Assembly (NCBI GenBank): GCA_009779355.1
Contig: WREK01000003.1
Coordinates: forward strand, 1 to 42,562
DNA: 42,562 nucleotides
Source of the DNA: Betaproteobacteria bacterium
GTDB lineage: Bacteria; Pseudomonadota; Gammaproteobacteria; Burkholderiales; Rhodocyclaceae
Direction: 5' to 3'
A model generated the notes under the pieces. That model was given only the letters and a program-made list of their open reading frames with translations, made no database searches and had not been told where the DNA came from. Each line of letters opens with the position of its first letter. Position 1 is the first letter of the stretch. Below, piece by piece: positions 7,378 to 16,572 of the stretch. Position numbers and translations under genes: made by a program.

Positions 7378-8063
7378 CATCCAGCGCACAGCCAGTCGAT
7401 GCCAAAGACAGTTCGTCCCTGGCGGCGGAAGATCTGCGCACACTGGCTTGGCTGCATGTGGCTGAGCGCTCGCCACGGGTTCTGTCCGAGTTGCATACAA
7501 GCGGCTTTCCCGCCTCGCTGATGCTGGTTCCGCAAGACGATCCCTGGCTGTGTTGCATGGATCGTGCCTTGGCCACCCTGGCCGGCACACCGTGCGACGA
7601 CGAAAGCGCCGAACTACCGGCATCCAGCGAGGACGATCTGGCGGCCGACTTTGCTGCCATTTACCTCACGCACGCGTTGCGCGCGTCGCCGTACGAATCG
7701 GTCTGGCGCGACGAAGACCACCTGATGCTGCAAGAGCCGACCTTTGCCGTGCGCGCGTTCTACCGCCGTCATGGCTTGCAGGCGACCGACTGGCGGCTGC
7801 GCGCCGACGACCATCTTGCCACCGAACTGGAGTTCGTTTCCCTGCTGCTGGAGCGCGGCGAACTCAAGGAAGCGGCGCACTTTCTCAATTCTCACCTGAT
7901 GACGTGGTTGCCGTCGTTCGCCAGTCGGGTTGCTCAGCGCGCGGCCACACCGTTCTATGCCGCGCTGGCGGGTCTCACTCTGGTGGCCTGCGAGCATTGC
8001 CTTGCGCAGTTGCCGTCGGCCGCGGCGGACACCGGCCCGAATCTGCGTGACGGCGAAGGCTGA
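7374..8063 (+). CDS. TorD/DmsD-like molybdoenzyme chaperone
   Basis: All-helical protein with DDHLATELEFVSLLLERGELKEAAHFLNSHLMTWLPSFASRV, typical TorD-type motif; ATGA overlap with the ferredoxin gene. Confidence 0.8.
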   Translation: MTSSAQPVDAKDSSSLAAEDLRTLAWLHVAERSPRVLSELHTSGFPASLMLVPQDDPWLCCMDRALATLAGTPCDDESAELPASSEDDLAADFAAIYLTHALRASPYESVWRDEDHLMLQEPTFAVRAFYRRHGLQATDWRLRADDHLATELEFVSLLLERGELKEAAHFLNSHLMTWLPSFASRVAQRAATPFYAALAGLTLVACEHCLAQLPSAAADTGPNLRDGEG

Positions 8064-8095
8064 ATTACTGGCCCTCCACGCTTGTAAGTTTGTAT

Positions 8096-8213
8096 TCATC
8101 AAAAACAAACTCAGGTTTGAAACCTCCCCCTTTAGGGGGATAATCTCGCTTGGGAGAGGCGTAACCTCTTTCAAGCGCTTTTGTCGCCCGGTCACGGGCG
8201 TGAGTTGAAACAT
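8096..8213 (+). repeat. Dispersed structured repeat, family 1 copy A, ending in a CRISPR-repeat-like unit
   Basis: TCATCAAAAACAAACTCAGGTTTGAAACCTCCCCCTTTAGGGGG...GTCGCCCGGTCACGGGCGTGAGTTGAAACAT; nearly identical to the reverse complement of 12257-12370. Confidence 0.85.
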
Positions 8214-8321
8214 GATGGCACTGGAACATTTTTCCTGTAGCGAGCGTAGACTCATTGCTTGGAATTACGGGTCGCCTGCTGGTGCGGGCGCTGAATGGCT
8301 ACAAACTCACAGGGGAAAAGC

Positions 8322-8831
8322 ATGGCATCTGATGACGGCGTGCTGAGCGGGGCTAAACTGGAACAACTGATGGACTGCCTCGAAGCCGATCTTGATGAAG
8401 GCGACTCCGCCGAGGAAATTGACTTGCTGGCGCGGTTGCGTGCCCATCCATTGCACGCGGACTCAATGGAGTCCATCGACCGGCTGCATACGCTTTGGAT
8501 GATTGCGGATGACCCGGCGGCGGCGCGGGCGGTCATTGATATCGATGGCGCGGCGTTATTGCAGGCGGCACTGCCAAAAGCCCAAGCGGAAACCCGAATG
8601 CTGTTGGCATTTCAACGGCTCAATATTGCAGAATATTTGGATGAAGACGCCGCCGTGTGCGACGAACTTTCCAAGATGCGCGCCATTGTGACGGAAAATC
8701 CCGGCCTTGACGTGAGTATGTATAGCCTGCTTCCAATTTTCAAGCGCCTGGAAGACGGTAGCCCGGACGTTGCGCGTGAGACAGCCGCATTGCTCCATGC
8801 GCTCGAATTGGCGGATATGCATAAGGATTAG
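8322..8831 (+). CDS. Hypothetical acidic protein
   Basis: MASDDGVLSGAKLEQLMDCLEADLDEGDSAEEIDLLARLRAHPLH...; AGGGGA upstream; no family recognised. Confidence 0.6.
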   Translation: MASDDGVLSGAKLEQLMDCLEADLDEGDSAEEIDLLARLRAHPLHADSMESIDRLHTLWMIADDPAAARAVIDIDGAALLQAALPKAQAETRMLLAFQRLNIAEYLDEDAAVCDELSKMRAIVTENPGLDVSMYSLLPIFKRLEDGSPDVARETAALLHALELADMHKD

Positions 8832-9092
8832 TCAGTGCGTACGTAGTTCCTCGTGGATTGTTTCGCGCAGCATGCGGCGCAGGGACTCCACCGTGATCGG
8901 GACGGTTGAGTTATCGCTTATCGAACGTAGCGCATCGTTCATCAGGGCCTGGTAGCCTTTGCCCTCCTGTATGGCACGAGCGCGGAAGGCGGCAAGCACG
9001 TCATCGTCAACCCACACTGTGACGCGGGTCTTGCCTTCTGGATCAATGATTGGACTACGTTTCGAGCTTGAGAAATCGTAACTATCTTTCAT
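8832..9092 (-). CDS. brnA: BrnA family antitoxin
   Basis: MKDSYDFSSSKRSPIIDPEGKTRVTVWVDDDVLAAFRARAIQEGKGYQALMNDALRS; immediately follows brnT. Confidence 0.85.
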   Translation of the reverse strand: MKDSYDFSSSKRSPIIDPEGKTRVTVWVDDDVLAAFRARAIQEGKGYQALMNDALRSISDNSTVPITVESLRRMLRETIHEELRTH

Positions 9093-9100
9093 AGCTGTAC

Positions 9101-9370
9101 TTAACCTTCTTCGTAACATAGGCGCTCATGCGGGTTGGCAAGACGCGCAGAAATCACCCGGATCTCGTTCTGCCTTTGATACGTATAGGATACAACAAGG
9201 AGACGTCCGAAGCCATCGGTACCAAGCGTAATGAATAGTTCTTTGTCGTTTTCTCGGTCTTTTTGAGTAAGTGCGAATATGTCCGTAAAGACGTCTTCCA
9301 CTTCAGCAATATCTATCTTGTACCTTGAAAGGTTAACTTCGCGTTCAGCGGGATCGTAATCAATTTCCAC
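9101..9370 (-). CDS. brnT: BrnT family toxin
   Basis: MEIDYDPAEREVNLSRYKIDIAEVEDVF...RLLVVSYTYQRQNEIRVISARLANPHERLCYEEG. Confidence 0.9.
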   Translation of the reverse strand: MEIDYDPAEREVNLSRYKIDIAEVEDVFTDIFALTQKDRENDKELFITLGTDGFGRLLVVSYTYQRQNEIRVISARLANPHERLCYEEG

Positions 9371-9481
9371 AGGATTTAATTATATATATACGTGTAGGGA
9401 AAACAAGCTATGTACAGTGACGTCGTGCGTACTCCTCAAGCGTACCGGCAAGCCCCGGCAGAAAGGTCGAGACAACAGAGA

Positions 9482-9639
9482 TTAACAGGATGCTCAAAAA
9501 GTCTGAAGCACTGGAGAAACCTATGTCTACAAGGCCAAAAATGACCGAAAACTACCTTGTAAAGCTGCTTTTCGGACTGGTTTTGACCCGTTTTGTGGAC
9601 TTTGACATCTGAAAAAATAGTTTTTGAACACCCTGTTAA
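9482..9639. mobile_element. MITE-like non-coding element with terminal inverted repeats
   Basis: TTAACAGGATGCTCAAAAA (9482-9500) and TTTTTGAACACCCTGTTAA (9621-9639) match at 17/19 positions as inverted repeats; 158 bp, no plausible ORF. Confidence 0.7.
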
Positions 9640-9646
9640 GTATGCG

Positions 9647-9976
9647 TTAGACAGGCGGCGTAGGGATAAGTTCGGCCAGATTGAGGGAAAGATTGATCAG
9701 GCCAATCGCCAGCAGGATGAGCGCGAAGTAGATGATTTGCACCATCTGGCTCGGGTGGCGGCGAATTTCTGCGTACTGGTGGCGCAGGAAGATCGCCGCG
9801 AGGGTTGCGATGATCATGAGGGCTGCGCCAAGCACGCGCGCGGCGAGCGGGCCGAATTGACGGCCAGATGCCAGATTGTCGCGCGCGGGCATGAAGAATT
9901 CCGGCGCGAAGGTAAGCAGGTAAAGCCCGCAAAGCGCGCAGAGCACGAACATCATGACCAGGAAGGCACGCAGCAT
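9647..9976 (-). CDS. Hypothetical membrane protein
   Basis: MLRAFLVMMFVLCALCGLYLLTFAPEFFMPARDNLASG...; several hydrophobic segments; downstream of ruvB on the same strand. Confidence 0.65.
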   Translation of the reverse strand: MLRAFLVMMFVLCALCGLYLLTFAPEFFMPARDNLASGRQFGPLAARVLGAALMIIATLAAIFLRHQYAEIRRHPSQMVQIIYFALILLAIGLINLSLNLAELIPTPPV

Positions 9977-10007
9977 GGGGAAACGGTTCCAGTGTGGTTC
10001 GCGGGCA

Positions 10008-11069
10008 TCAGGGGGGCGGGAACAGGCCACCGCCGCTTTCCGATGAGGGCGCAGCGAGGCCGAAGTGTTGCCAGATTGTGCGCGTGGCGATGCGCCCGCG
10101 CGGGGTGCGTTGCAAGTAGCCCTGCTGGATCAGGTACGGCTCGATGACATCTTCAATGGTGTCGGGCGACTCACCGATGGCGGCAGCGAGGTTGTCGAGG
10201 CCAACCGGCCCTCCGCTGAATTTTTCGAGGATGGACAGTAAGAGTTTGCGATCCATGACATCCAGCCCAAGAATGTCGACATCGAGCATCTTGAGCGCGG
10301 CGTCGGCGACAAAGGCGGTAATTTCGCCGCTTGCCCTGACTTCGGCATAGTCGCGCACGCGGCGAAGCAGGCGGTTGGCGATGCGCGGGGTTCCGCGGGC
10401 GCGGCGGGCAATTTCGAGCGCGCCCGCGTCGTCGATCCGGACTTCGAGCAACCGCGCCGACCGGCGGACGATGAAGGCTAGTTCTTCGGGTGAATAGAAT
10501 TCGAGCCGCGAAACAATACCGAAGCGGTCACGCAACGGATTGGTGAGCATGCCCGCACGGGTGGTGGCCCCAATGAGAGTGAAGGGCGGCAGGTCGATCT
10601 TGACCGAGCGTGCCGCCGGACCTTCGCCGATCATGATGTCGAGTTGAAAATCTTCGAGCGCCGGGTAGAGGATTTCTTCTACGACCGGGGAAAGACGGTG
10701 GATTTCGTCGATGAATAGCACGTCGCGTGCTTCAAGATTGGTGAGCAGCGCGGCTAGGTCACCCGCGCGTTCGAGCACGGGTCCGGATGTCTGGCGGAGG
10801 TTTACTCCCATCTCGAAGGCGATAATGTGGGCAAGCGTGGTTTTGCCCAGCCCGGGCGGGCCGAAAAACAGCACATGGTCGAGCGCCTCGCGCCGGGCTT
10901 TTGCGGCAGCGATGAAGATTTCGAGCTGTTCGCGCGTCTTGGCCTGCCCGACGTACTCGGCTAACTGCCGCGGGCGCAGGGCGCGCTCGATGGTGTCTTC
11001 CTGGCGCCCAGTCACGGCAGGCGCGACGAGCCGGTTGTTTCCGGGCGAAAGGGTATCGGTTTCTATCAT
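10008..11069 (-). CDS. ruvB: Holliday junction branch migration helicase RuvB
   Basis: [72 protein letters not shown]. Confidence 0.97.
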   Translation of the reverse strand: MIETDTLSPGNNRLVAPAVTGRQEDTIERALRPRQLAEYVGQAKTREQLEIFIAAAKARREALDHVLFFGPPGLGKTTLAHIIAFEMGVNLRQTSGPVLERAGDLAALLTNLEARDVLFIDEIHRLSPVVEEILYPALEDFQLDIMIGEGPAARSVKIDLPPFTLIGATTRAGMLTNPLRDRFGIVSRLEFYSPEELAFIVRRSARLLEVRIDDAGALEIARRARGTPRIANRLLRRVRDYAEVRASGEITAFVADAALKMLDVDILGLDVMDRKLLLSILEKFSGGPVGLDNLAAAIGESPDTIEDVIEPYLIQQGYLQRTPRGRIATRTIWQHFGLAAPSSESGGGLFPPP

Positions 11070-11176
11070 GGGCGAAGTTTAGTGGAGGGGCGTACGTTTT
11101 TATAGGCGTATGCCGGCAATTTGCGGATAATCCGTGTTCGGCTTATGGTTTTACTTCAGTGGGTCAAGGAACAGAC

Positions 11177-12217
11177 ATGATAAAAGTAGGCATTTTTGGT
11201 GGAGCTGGCTATGCCGGGGTCGAATTGCTGCGGATTCTGGTCAGGCATCCGGCGGTGCAATTGATGGCAGTTACTTCGCACGACGAGGTCGGTTTGAAGG
11301 TCTCCGACATGTTTCCGACTTTGCGCCGCCAGGTGGATTTGCGTTTTGTGGCTCCGCAGGATGATGCGTTCAAAAACTGCGACGTAGTGTTTTTTGCCAC
11401 GCCCAACGGCATTGCCATGACGCAGGCGCCGTGGCTGCTGGCCGCCGGGGTGCGGGTGATCGACCTGGCCGCCGATTTCCGGATCCGCGACTTGGCGGAA
11501 TGGGAAAAATGGTATGGCATGGCCCATGCGGCCCCCGAACTGGTGGCCGAAGCGGTTTACGGGTTGCCGGAAGTCCATCGCGAGCAGATTCGCGGGGCCA
11601 GGGTGCTGGCCAATCCTGGCTGTTACCCTACTGCCGTGATGTTGGGATTCCTGCCCCTGCTCGAAGCGGGCATCATTGATTGCGGGCATTTGATCGCGGA
11701 TGCCAAGTCAGGTGTTTCGGGAGCCGGACGCAGGGCGGAAATGACGAACCTGTATTCCGAAATCACTGACAGCTTCAAAGCGTATGCCGTGGGCGGCCAT
11801 CGCCATTTTCCGGAGATTCGCCAGGAGCTTTCCCGCGTAGTGGGAGGGACGGAAATCGGGCTGACTTTCGTGCCGCACCTGGTTCCGATGATTCGCGGCA
11901 TCCACGCTACACTTTATGCGCAGCTCACAAGCGACATCGACGGGAAGGCGTTGCAGGATTTGTTCGAGTCGCGGTTCTCTGGCGAGACGTTCGTGGATGT
12001 GCTGCCCGCTGGCAGGCACCCGGAAACGCGCTCGGTGCGGGCGTCCAACATGTGCCGGATTGCGGTGCATCGTCCACAGGACGGCGATACGGTGGTTGTG
12101 TTGTCGGTAATCGACAATCTGGTGAAAGGCGCGGCAGGACAGGCGGTGCAGAACATGAACATCATGTTCGGGGAAGAGGAGAGCCTCGGGCTGGACATGG
12201 TGCCGGTCAGCCCTTGA
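11177..12217 (+). CDS. argC: N-acetyl-gamma-glutamyl-phosphate reductase
   Basis: [54 protein letters not shown]. Confidence 0.97.
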   Translation: MIKVGIFGGAGYAGVELLRILVRHPAVQLMAVTSHDEVGLKVSDMFPTLRRQVDLRFVAPQDDAFKNCDVVFFATPNGIAMTQAPWLLAAGVRVIDLAADFRIRDLAEWEKWYGMAHAAPELVAEAVYGLPEVHREQIRGARVLANPGCYPTAVMLGFLPLLEAGIIDCGHLIADAKSGVSGAGRRAEMTNLYSEITDSFKAYAVGGHRHFPEIRQELSRVVGGTEIGLTFVPHLVPMIRGIHATLYAQLTSDIDGKALQDLFESRFSGETFVDVLPAGRHPETRSVRASNMCRIAVHRPQDGDTVVVLSVIDNLVKGAAGQAVQNMNIMFGEEESLGLDMVPVSP

Positions 12218-12256
12218 GTCGTAGGGGCGGCTACCTGCCGCCCGCTTCAGACTTGT

Positions 12257-12370
12257 ATGTTTCAATCCACGCCCGTGACCGGGCGAAGCGCTTGAAAGAG
12301 GTTACGTCTCTCCCAAGCGAGATTGTCCCCTTAAAGGGGGAGGTTTCAAACCTGAGTTTGTTTTTGATGA
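12257..12370 (-). repeat. Dispersed structured repeat, family 1 copy B
   Basis: Reverse complement: TCATCAAAAACAAACTCAGGTTTGAAACCTCCCCCTTTAAGGGG...CGCCCGGTCACGGGCGTGGATTGAAACAT; matches 8096-8213. Confidence 0.85.
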
Positions 12371-12454
12371 GACTTTGACGCGCCCGCGCGCGTGGGGCAT
12401 CATGCAGTAATGACCCGTCCGGAGCAACCCACAGAACAAGATAGGAGGCAAACA

Positions 12455-12805
12455 ATGGATATGGAAGCCGACACCCAGGATTTCCTGGTGTTTACTGACA
12501 GCGCGGTTGGCAAAGTGCGCGAGTTGATTGAGGAAGAAGGCAACCCTGCCCTGAAGCTGCGTGTTTTTGTAAGCGGCGGCGGTTGCGCGGGGTTCCAGTA
12601 CGGTTTTACGTTCGACGAAGAGGTCAACGAAGACGATGTGACACTCGAAAAGGGCGGTGTCACCCTGCTCGTGGATTCGATGAGTTACCAATACCTTGTT
12701 GGCGCCGAGATCGACTACACCGAAGGGCTGGAAGGTTCGCAATTCGTGATCCGCAATCCGAACGCAACCAATACCTGCGGCTGCGGGTCGTCGTTTTCGG
12801 CCTGA
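12455..12805 (+). CDS. erpA: Iron-sulfur cluster insertion protein ErpA (A-type carrier)
   Basis: [22 protein letters not shown]...[22 protein letters not shown] upstream. Confidence 0.95.
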   Translation: MDMEADTQDFLVFTDSAVGKVRELIEEEGNPALKLRVFVSGGGCAGFQYGFTFDEEVNEDDVTLEKGGVTLLVDSMSYQYLVGAEIDYTEGLEGSQFVIRNPNATNTCGCGSSFSA

Positions 12806-12820
12806 ACGGCACATGGAAAA

Positions 12821-12854
12821 AAAGCCAAGGGGCGCTCAGGCGCCCCTTGGCTTT
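12821..12854. terminator. Bidirectional intrinsic terminator between erpA and the M23 peptidase gene
   Basis: Perfect 15-bp stem AAAGCCAAGGGGCGC-TCAG loop-GCGCCCCTTGGCTTT; A-tract on the left supplies the U-tract for the minus strand. Confidence 0.9.
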
Positions 12855-12878
12855 GGGTTCAAGCTTTTTGACGCAGAT

Positions 12879-14441
12879 TCACATCTTGCCGGTTTTCTTG
12901 GCCAGATTGTTCACGTCTACGTCTTCGTTAGACGCGGTGTCGTGGTTGAGCAGTCCCAGCCGGGCAAGCTGGAGGCGCGTATTTTCGCGAAAACGGGTAA
13001 GTTCCCTGCCACGCAGGGGTTCCGGGTTCGGTAGCATCGTCGTCATCGGGTTTTGCGCGACATCGTTAATGCGAAATTCATAATGCAGATGAGGAGCCGT
13101 CACCCGGCCTGTCGCACCCACTTCCCCGATGATCTCGCCCTGCCTGACAGTTTCGCCGACGCTCAGACCGGGGGCGAAGGCATTCAGGTGGGCATAGGCT
13201 GTGCTGATGTTGTCCCGATGTTTGAGGACGATGAACTTACCGTAACCACCGTAACGGCCAATGAATGTAATCTCGCCGTCTGCTGTTGCCCGCACGGGTG
13301 TTCCAACGGGCGCGCCGAAATCCACGCCATTATGGTTGTGCCAACTCCCCATAACCGGATGTACGCGGCGGCCAAAAGTGGATGTAACCTTGGAAAATTC
13401 GAGCGGGGAACGCAGAAAGGAAGTGCGCAGGCTTTGTCCCGTGCTCTTGTAGTATTCCGAATTGCCGTTGGTCGAGGTGTGGAGAAAAACGGCGTGGCGT
13501 ACGCCCTGGTTGACGAATTCGGCAGCCAGGACGCGGCCGGCCTGTGCGGGCACACCCCTGTCATACATGGTTTGATAAATCACGCTGAACGTGTCGCCTT
13601 GGCGCAGGTCGGTGTGAAAATCGATCTCGGTGCCGAACAGGTCGGCCAGTTGGATGGCGACGCTGTCGGGCAGCCCAGCGGCTTCCGTTGCAGCGAAGAG
13701 CGAATTCGTGACGACTCCCTTGTGCATTTCGGTTCCGCTTTCAAGCGTGACGGGAGTGTTGGAAACCTGGAATGGCTGGCCGTCTGCGTTGCGCGAAACT
13801 TCGAGAGATTTCCCGTTGGCCATTGTCGGCAGGCGCATGGACAGCAAATAACCAGAGGGGTCGACGGTAATGGTAAACGAATGCCCGTTACGCAATTGTT
13901 GTATGGCGCGCGCAGTTTCCGGATTTTTCTGGAGAAAAGCCAGGGCTTCCTGGTCGGAAATGCCCAGGCGACGGAAAATGGATTGCACCGTGTCGCCGGG
14001 GCCGACGTGATCGTCATAAACGTAGGGCAGGCCGGAAGAGGAAATCTCTTCTGGAAGGACGGCGAGTCTTTCCACGACAGTCTGCATGCCGGCCAGTGTT
14101 TTCGGCGTATCCGTATCCACTACTGTGGTCGTAACCACTGCCGTAGCAGCGGCAACGCCAAGCGCGGAAACGCCCACGAAAATGCCGCCAATCAAACCCC
14201 GTTTATTGCCGAGCAGCCGCCAGGGCAACTCGGCCATGCTCTCCGAAAGGCCGGGTGGTTTGGTGCGCCGCGTCTGGTTCGGCCCGATAAACCGCCAGCG
14301 CAGTTCATTTATGTGCCACCGCAGTCCGCTTTTGTGGCGCCTAATTTTACCGATTTGCCTAAAGAATCTGCTGATAGACCAGCGTAGCCCTTCGAGCCGC
14401 CACCGCAATTCGGCTAGAATCTTTTTTTTTCTTGTACGCAT
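12879..14441 (-). CDS. M23 family metallopeptidase (peptidoglycan DD-endopeptidase type)
   Basis: FGRRVHPVMGSWHNHNGVDFGAPVGTPVRATADGEI...GEVGATGRVTAPHLHYEFRIN; LysM-like/OapA-like N-terminal domain. Confidence 0.92.
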   Translation of the reverse strand: MRTRKKKILAELRWRLEGLRWSISRFFRQIGKIRRHKSGLRWHINELRWRFIGPNQTRRTKPPGLSESMAELPWRLLGNKRGLIGGIFVGVSALGVAAATAVVTTTVVDTDTPKTLAGMQTVVERLAVLPEEISSSGLPYVYDDHVGPGDTVQSIFRRLGISDQEALAFLQKNPETARAIQQLRNGHSFTITVDPSGYLLSMRLPTMANGKSLEVSRNADGQPFQVSNTPVTLESGTEMHKGVVTNSLFAATEAAGLPDSVAIQLADLFGTEIDFHTDLRQGDTFSVIYQTMYDRGVPAQAGRVLAAEFVNQGVRHAVFLHTSTNGNSEYYKSTGQSLRTSFLRSPLEFSKVTSTFGRRVHPVMGSWHNHNGVDFGAPVGTPVRATADGEITFIGRYGGYGKFIVLKHRDNISTAYAHLNAFAPGLSVGETVRQGEIIGEVGATGRVTAPHLHYEFRINDVAQNPMTTMLPNPEPLRGRELTRFRENTRLQLARLGLLNHDTASNEDVDVNNLAKKTGKM

Positions 14442-14543
14442 CTCGCACTCTTGGTTGGGGAGGTTATCTCTCTCTTTGGGAGAGCTTGATTGAAGTCTAC
14501 CGAGACATGTGAGTGAAAGACTGTGACCTTATTGGAGAAAAGA

Positions 14544-15740
14544 ATGAAAGAAATTGGGGCCGCGATGCGTTTGATCCGGCGTGGAACTGAAGAGTTGCTG
14601 ATCGAGGCGGAACTGGTCGAGAAATTGAGGAATGGCCGCCCGTTGCGAGTCAAGGCCGGATTCGACCCCACCGCACCCGATTTGCATTTCGGACATACCG
14701 TTTTACTTAACAAATTACGCCATTTCCAGGAACTTGGGCATCACGTCATGTTCCTTATCGGGGATTTCACCGGCATGATTGGCGACCCGAGCGGCAAGAA
14801 CGCGACCCGTCCGCCTCTGTCACGCGAGCAGGTTCTTGCCAATGCCGAGACTTACCGTGAGCAGGTATTCAAGATTCTTGACCCGGAAAAAACGGAAATC
14901 TGTTTCAACTCGGCCTGGATGAACGAAATGGACGCGGCGGGGATGATCCGTCTGGCCGCGCAGCAGACCGTGGCGCGTATGCTCGAACGCGACGACTTCG
15001 CCAAGCGCTACGCGGGCGAACAGCCGATTTCGATTCACGAATTCCTTTACCCGTTATGTCAGGGTTATGACTCGGTGGTGATGAAGGCCGACATCGAATT
15101 GGGCGGAACCGACCAGCGTTTCAACCTGCTGATGGGGCGTGAGTTGCAAAAGCATTATGGGCAGGCGCCGCAATGCGTTCTGATGATGCCGTTGCTCGAA
15201 GGGCTGGACGGCGTAAATAAGATGTCTAAATCGTTGGGTAACTATATTGGTATCGCAGAACCACCAAAGGAAATTTTTGGTAAAACTATGTCGATTTCTG
15301 ATAATTTGATGTGGCGCTATTACGATTTACTTTCCTTTCGCGGAACGGACGAAATTGCGGCATTGAGAACCGAAGTCGAAGCCGGGCGCAACCCTCGCGA
15401 TGTCAAGGTGATGCTTGCGCAGGAGTTCGTTGCCCGTTTCCACGGCCAGAAAGCCGCTGACGATGCGCTTGCCGACTTCGAGGCGCGTTTCCGTAATAAC
15501 GAAATCCCTGACGACATTCCCGAAGTGCGAATTGCCGTCGGCGAGGGCATGCCGGTGTTCAAAGTCATCCAGGAAGCGGGATTGACCGGAACGACCTCGG
15601 AAGCCTCACGCATGATCGAACAGGGCGCGGTGAAGCTCGATGGCGAACGCGTCGAAGACCGCGCCCGGTTGCTCCTTGCGGGCAACCGCGTCATCCTGCA
15701 AGTAGGTAAACGGAAATTTGCTACCGTGGTGCTGGAGTGA
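14544..15740 (+). CDS. tyrS: Tyrosyl-tRNA synthetase
   Basis: [19 protein letters not shown] (HIGH-like), KMSKSLGN (KMSKS), C-terminal S4 domain. Confidence 0.95.
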   Translation: MKEIGAAMRLIRRGTEELLIEAELVEKLRNGRPLRVKAGFDPTAPDLHFGHTVLLNKLRHFQELGHHVMFLIGDFTGMIGDPSGKNATRPPLSREQVLANAETYREQVFKILDPEKTEICFNSAWMNEMDAAGMIRLAAQQTVARMLERDDFAKRYAGEQPISIHEFLYPLCQGYDSVVMKADIELGGTDQRFNLLMGRELQKHYGQAPQCVLMMPLLEGLDGVNKMSKSLGNYIGIAEPPKEIFGKTMSISDNLMWRYYDLLSFRGTDEIAALRTEVEAGRNPRDVKVMLAQEFVARFHGQKAADDALADFEARFRNNEIPDDIPEVRIAVGEGMPVFKVIQEAGLTGTTSEASRMIEQGAVKLDGERVEDRARLLLAGNRVILQVGKRKFATVVLE

Positions 15741-16543
15741 ACGCTTCGGGCCGCCCTATTGGCGTTTTTGATTCAGGCGTAGGCGGCTTAACCGTCGTCC
15801 GCGCGTTGATGGAACGCCTGCCGTTGGAGAACATCGTTTATTTCGGCGACACCGCGCGCGTGCCCTACGGCGTCAAGTCGGTGGCGACAATCGAACATTT
15901 CACTGCTCAGATCGTTGATTTCCTGCTGCGGCAGGATGTCAAGATGCTGATCGTCGCTTGCAACACAATGGCCGCCGTAGCCCTGAAAATCGTGGCTGCC
16001 CGAGCCGGGGACATTCCGGTGCTCGACGTCATCGAAGCTGGCGCGCGCGCCGCCGTAGCCGTACCGGGCGACGGGTGTATCGGCATCATCGGTACGCCAA
16101 CCACGATCAACAGCAACGCCTACGCACGGCGGATATACGCGCTGGATCCCAGTGCGCGTATCTGTTCGCAAGCCTGCCCGCTTTTCGTGCCGCTCGTGGA
16201 AGAAGGCTGGCTCGACCATCCGGTTACGCGGCTGACGGCGCAGGAATACTTGCGGCCGGTATTGGCGGAAGATATCGGCAGCCTGGTGCTCGGGTGCACG
16301 CATTACCCCCTGCTCAAACCGCTGCTGCGCGATGTAGTGGGAGAAAATGTCAGGCTCATCGATTCGGCGGAGACAACTGCCGAACTTGCCGCAACCCGGT
16401 TGCGGCAAGCGGGGCTGGCCGCAGGGGGGCAGGAACCTGCAACGTATCGTTATTTCGTGACCGACGTACCGTTGCGGTTCCAGACCATCGGGGAACGGTT
16501 CCTGGGGCGTTCGCTCGTGGGGATCGAGCGGGTAGACTGGTAG
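15737..16543 (+). CDS. murI: Glutamate racemase
   Basis: [48 protein letters not shown]. Confidence 0.95.
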   Translation: MNASGRPIGVFDSGVGGLTVVRALMERLPLENIVYFGDTARVPYGVKSVATIEHFTAQIVDFLLRQDVKMLIVACNTMAAVALKIVAARAGDIPVLDVIEAGARAAVAVPGDGCIGIIGTPTTINSNAYARRIYALDPSARICSQACPLFVPLVEEGWLDHPVTRLTAQEYLRPVLAEDIGSLVLGCTHYPLLKPLLRDVVGENVRLIDSAETTAELAATRLRQAGLAAGGQEPATYRYFVTDVPLRFQTIGERFLGRSLVGIERVDW

Positions 16544-16572
16544 GGGAGTCGTTTTGCCGCTCGCCCTGCTCT

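Noticed and set aside
8183-8306. Possible two-repeat CRISPR mini-array: CRISPR-like unit at 8183-8211 and GTCGCCTGCTGGTGCGGGCG...ACAAAC at 8271-8306
   Set aside because: The gap is 59 nt, too long for a type I-C spacer, and the second sequence matches only loosely. Treated as a solo CRISPR-like unit, not an array.
13053-14387. 444-aa plus-strand ORF antisense to the M23 peptidase
   Set aside because: The minus strand encodes a recognisable M23 domain; the antisense frame shows no family features.
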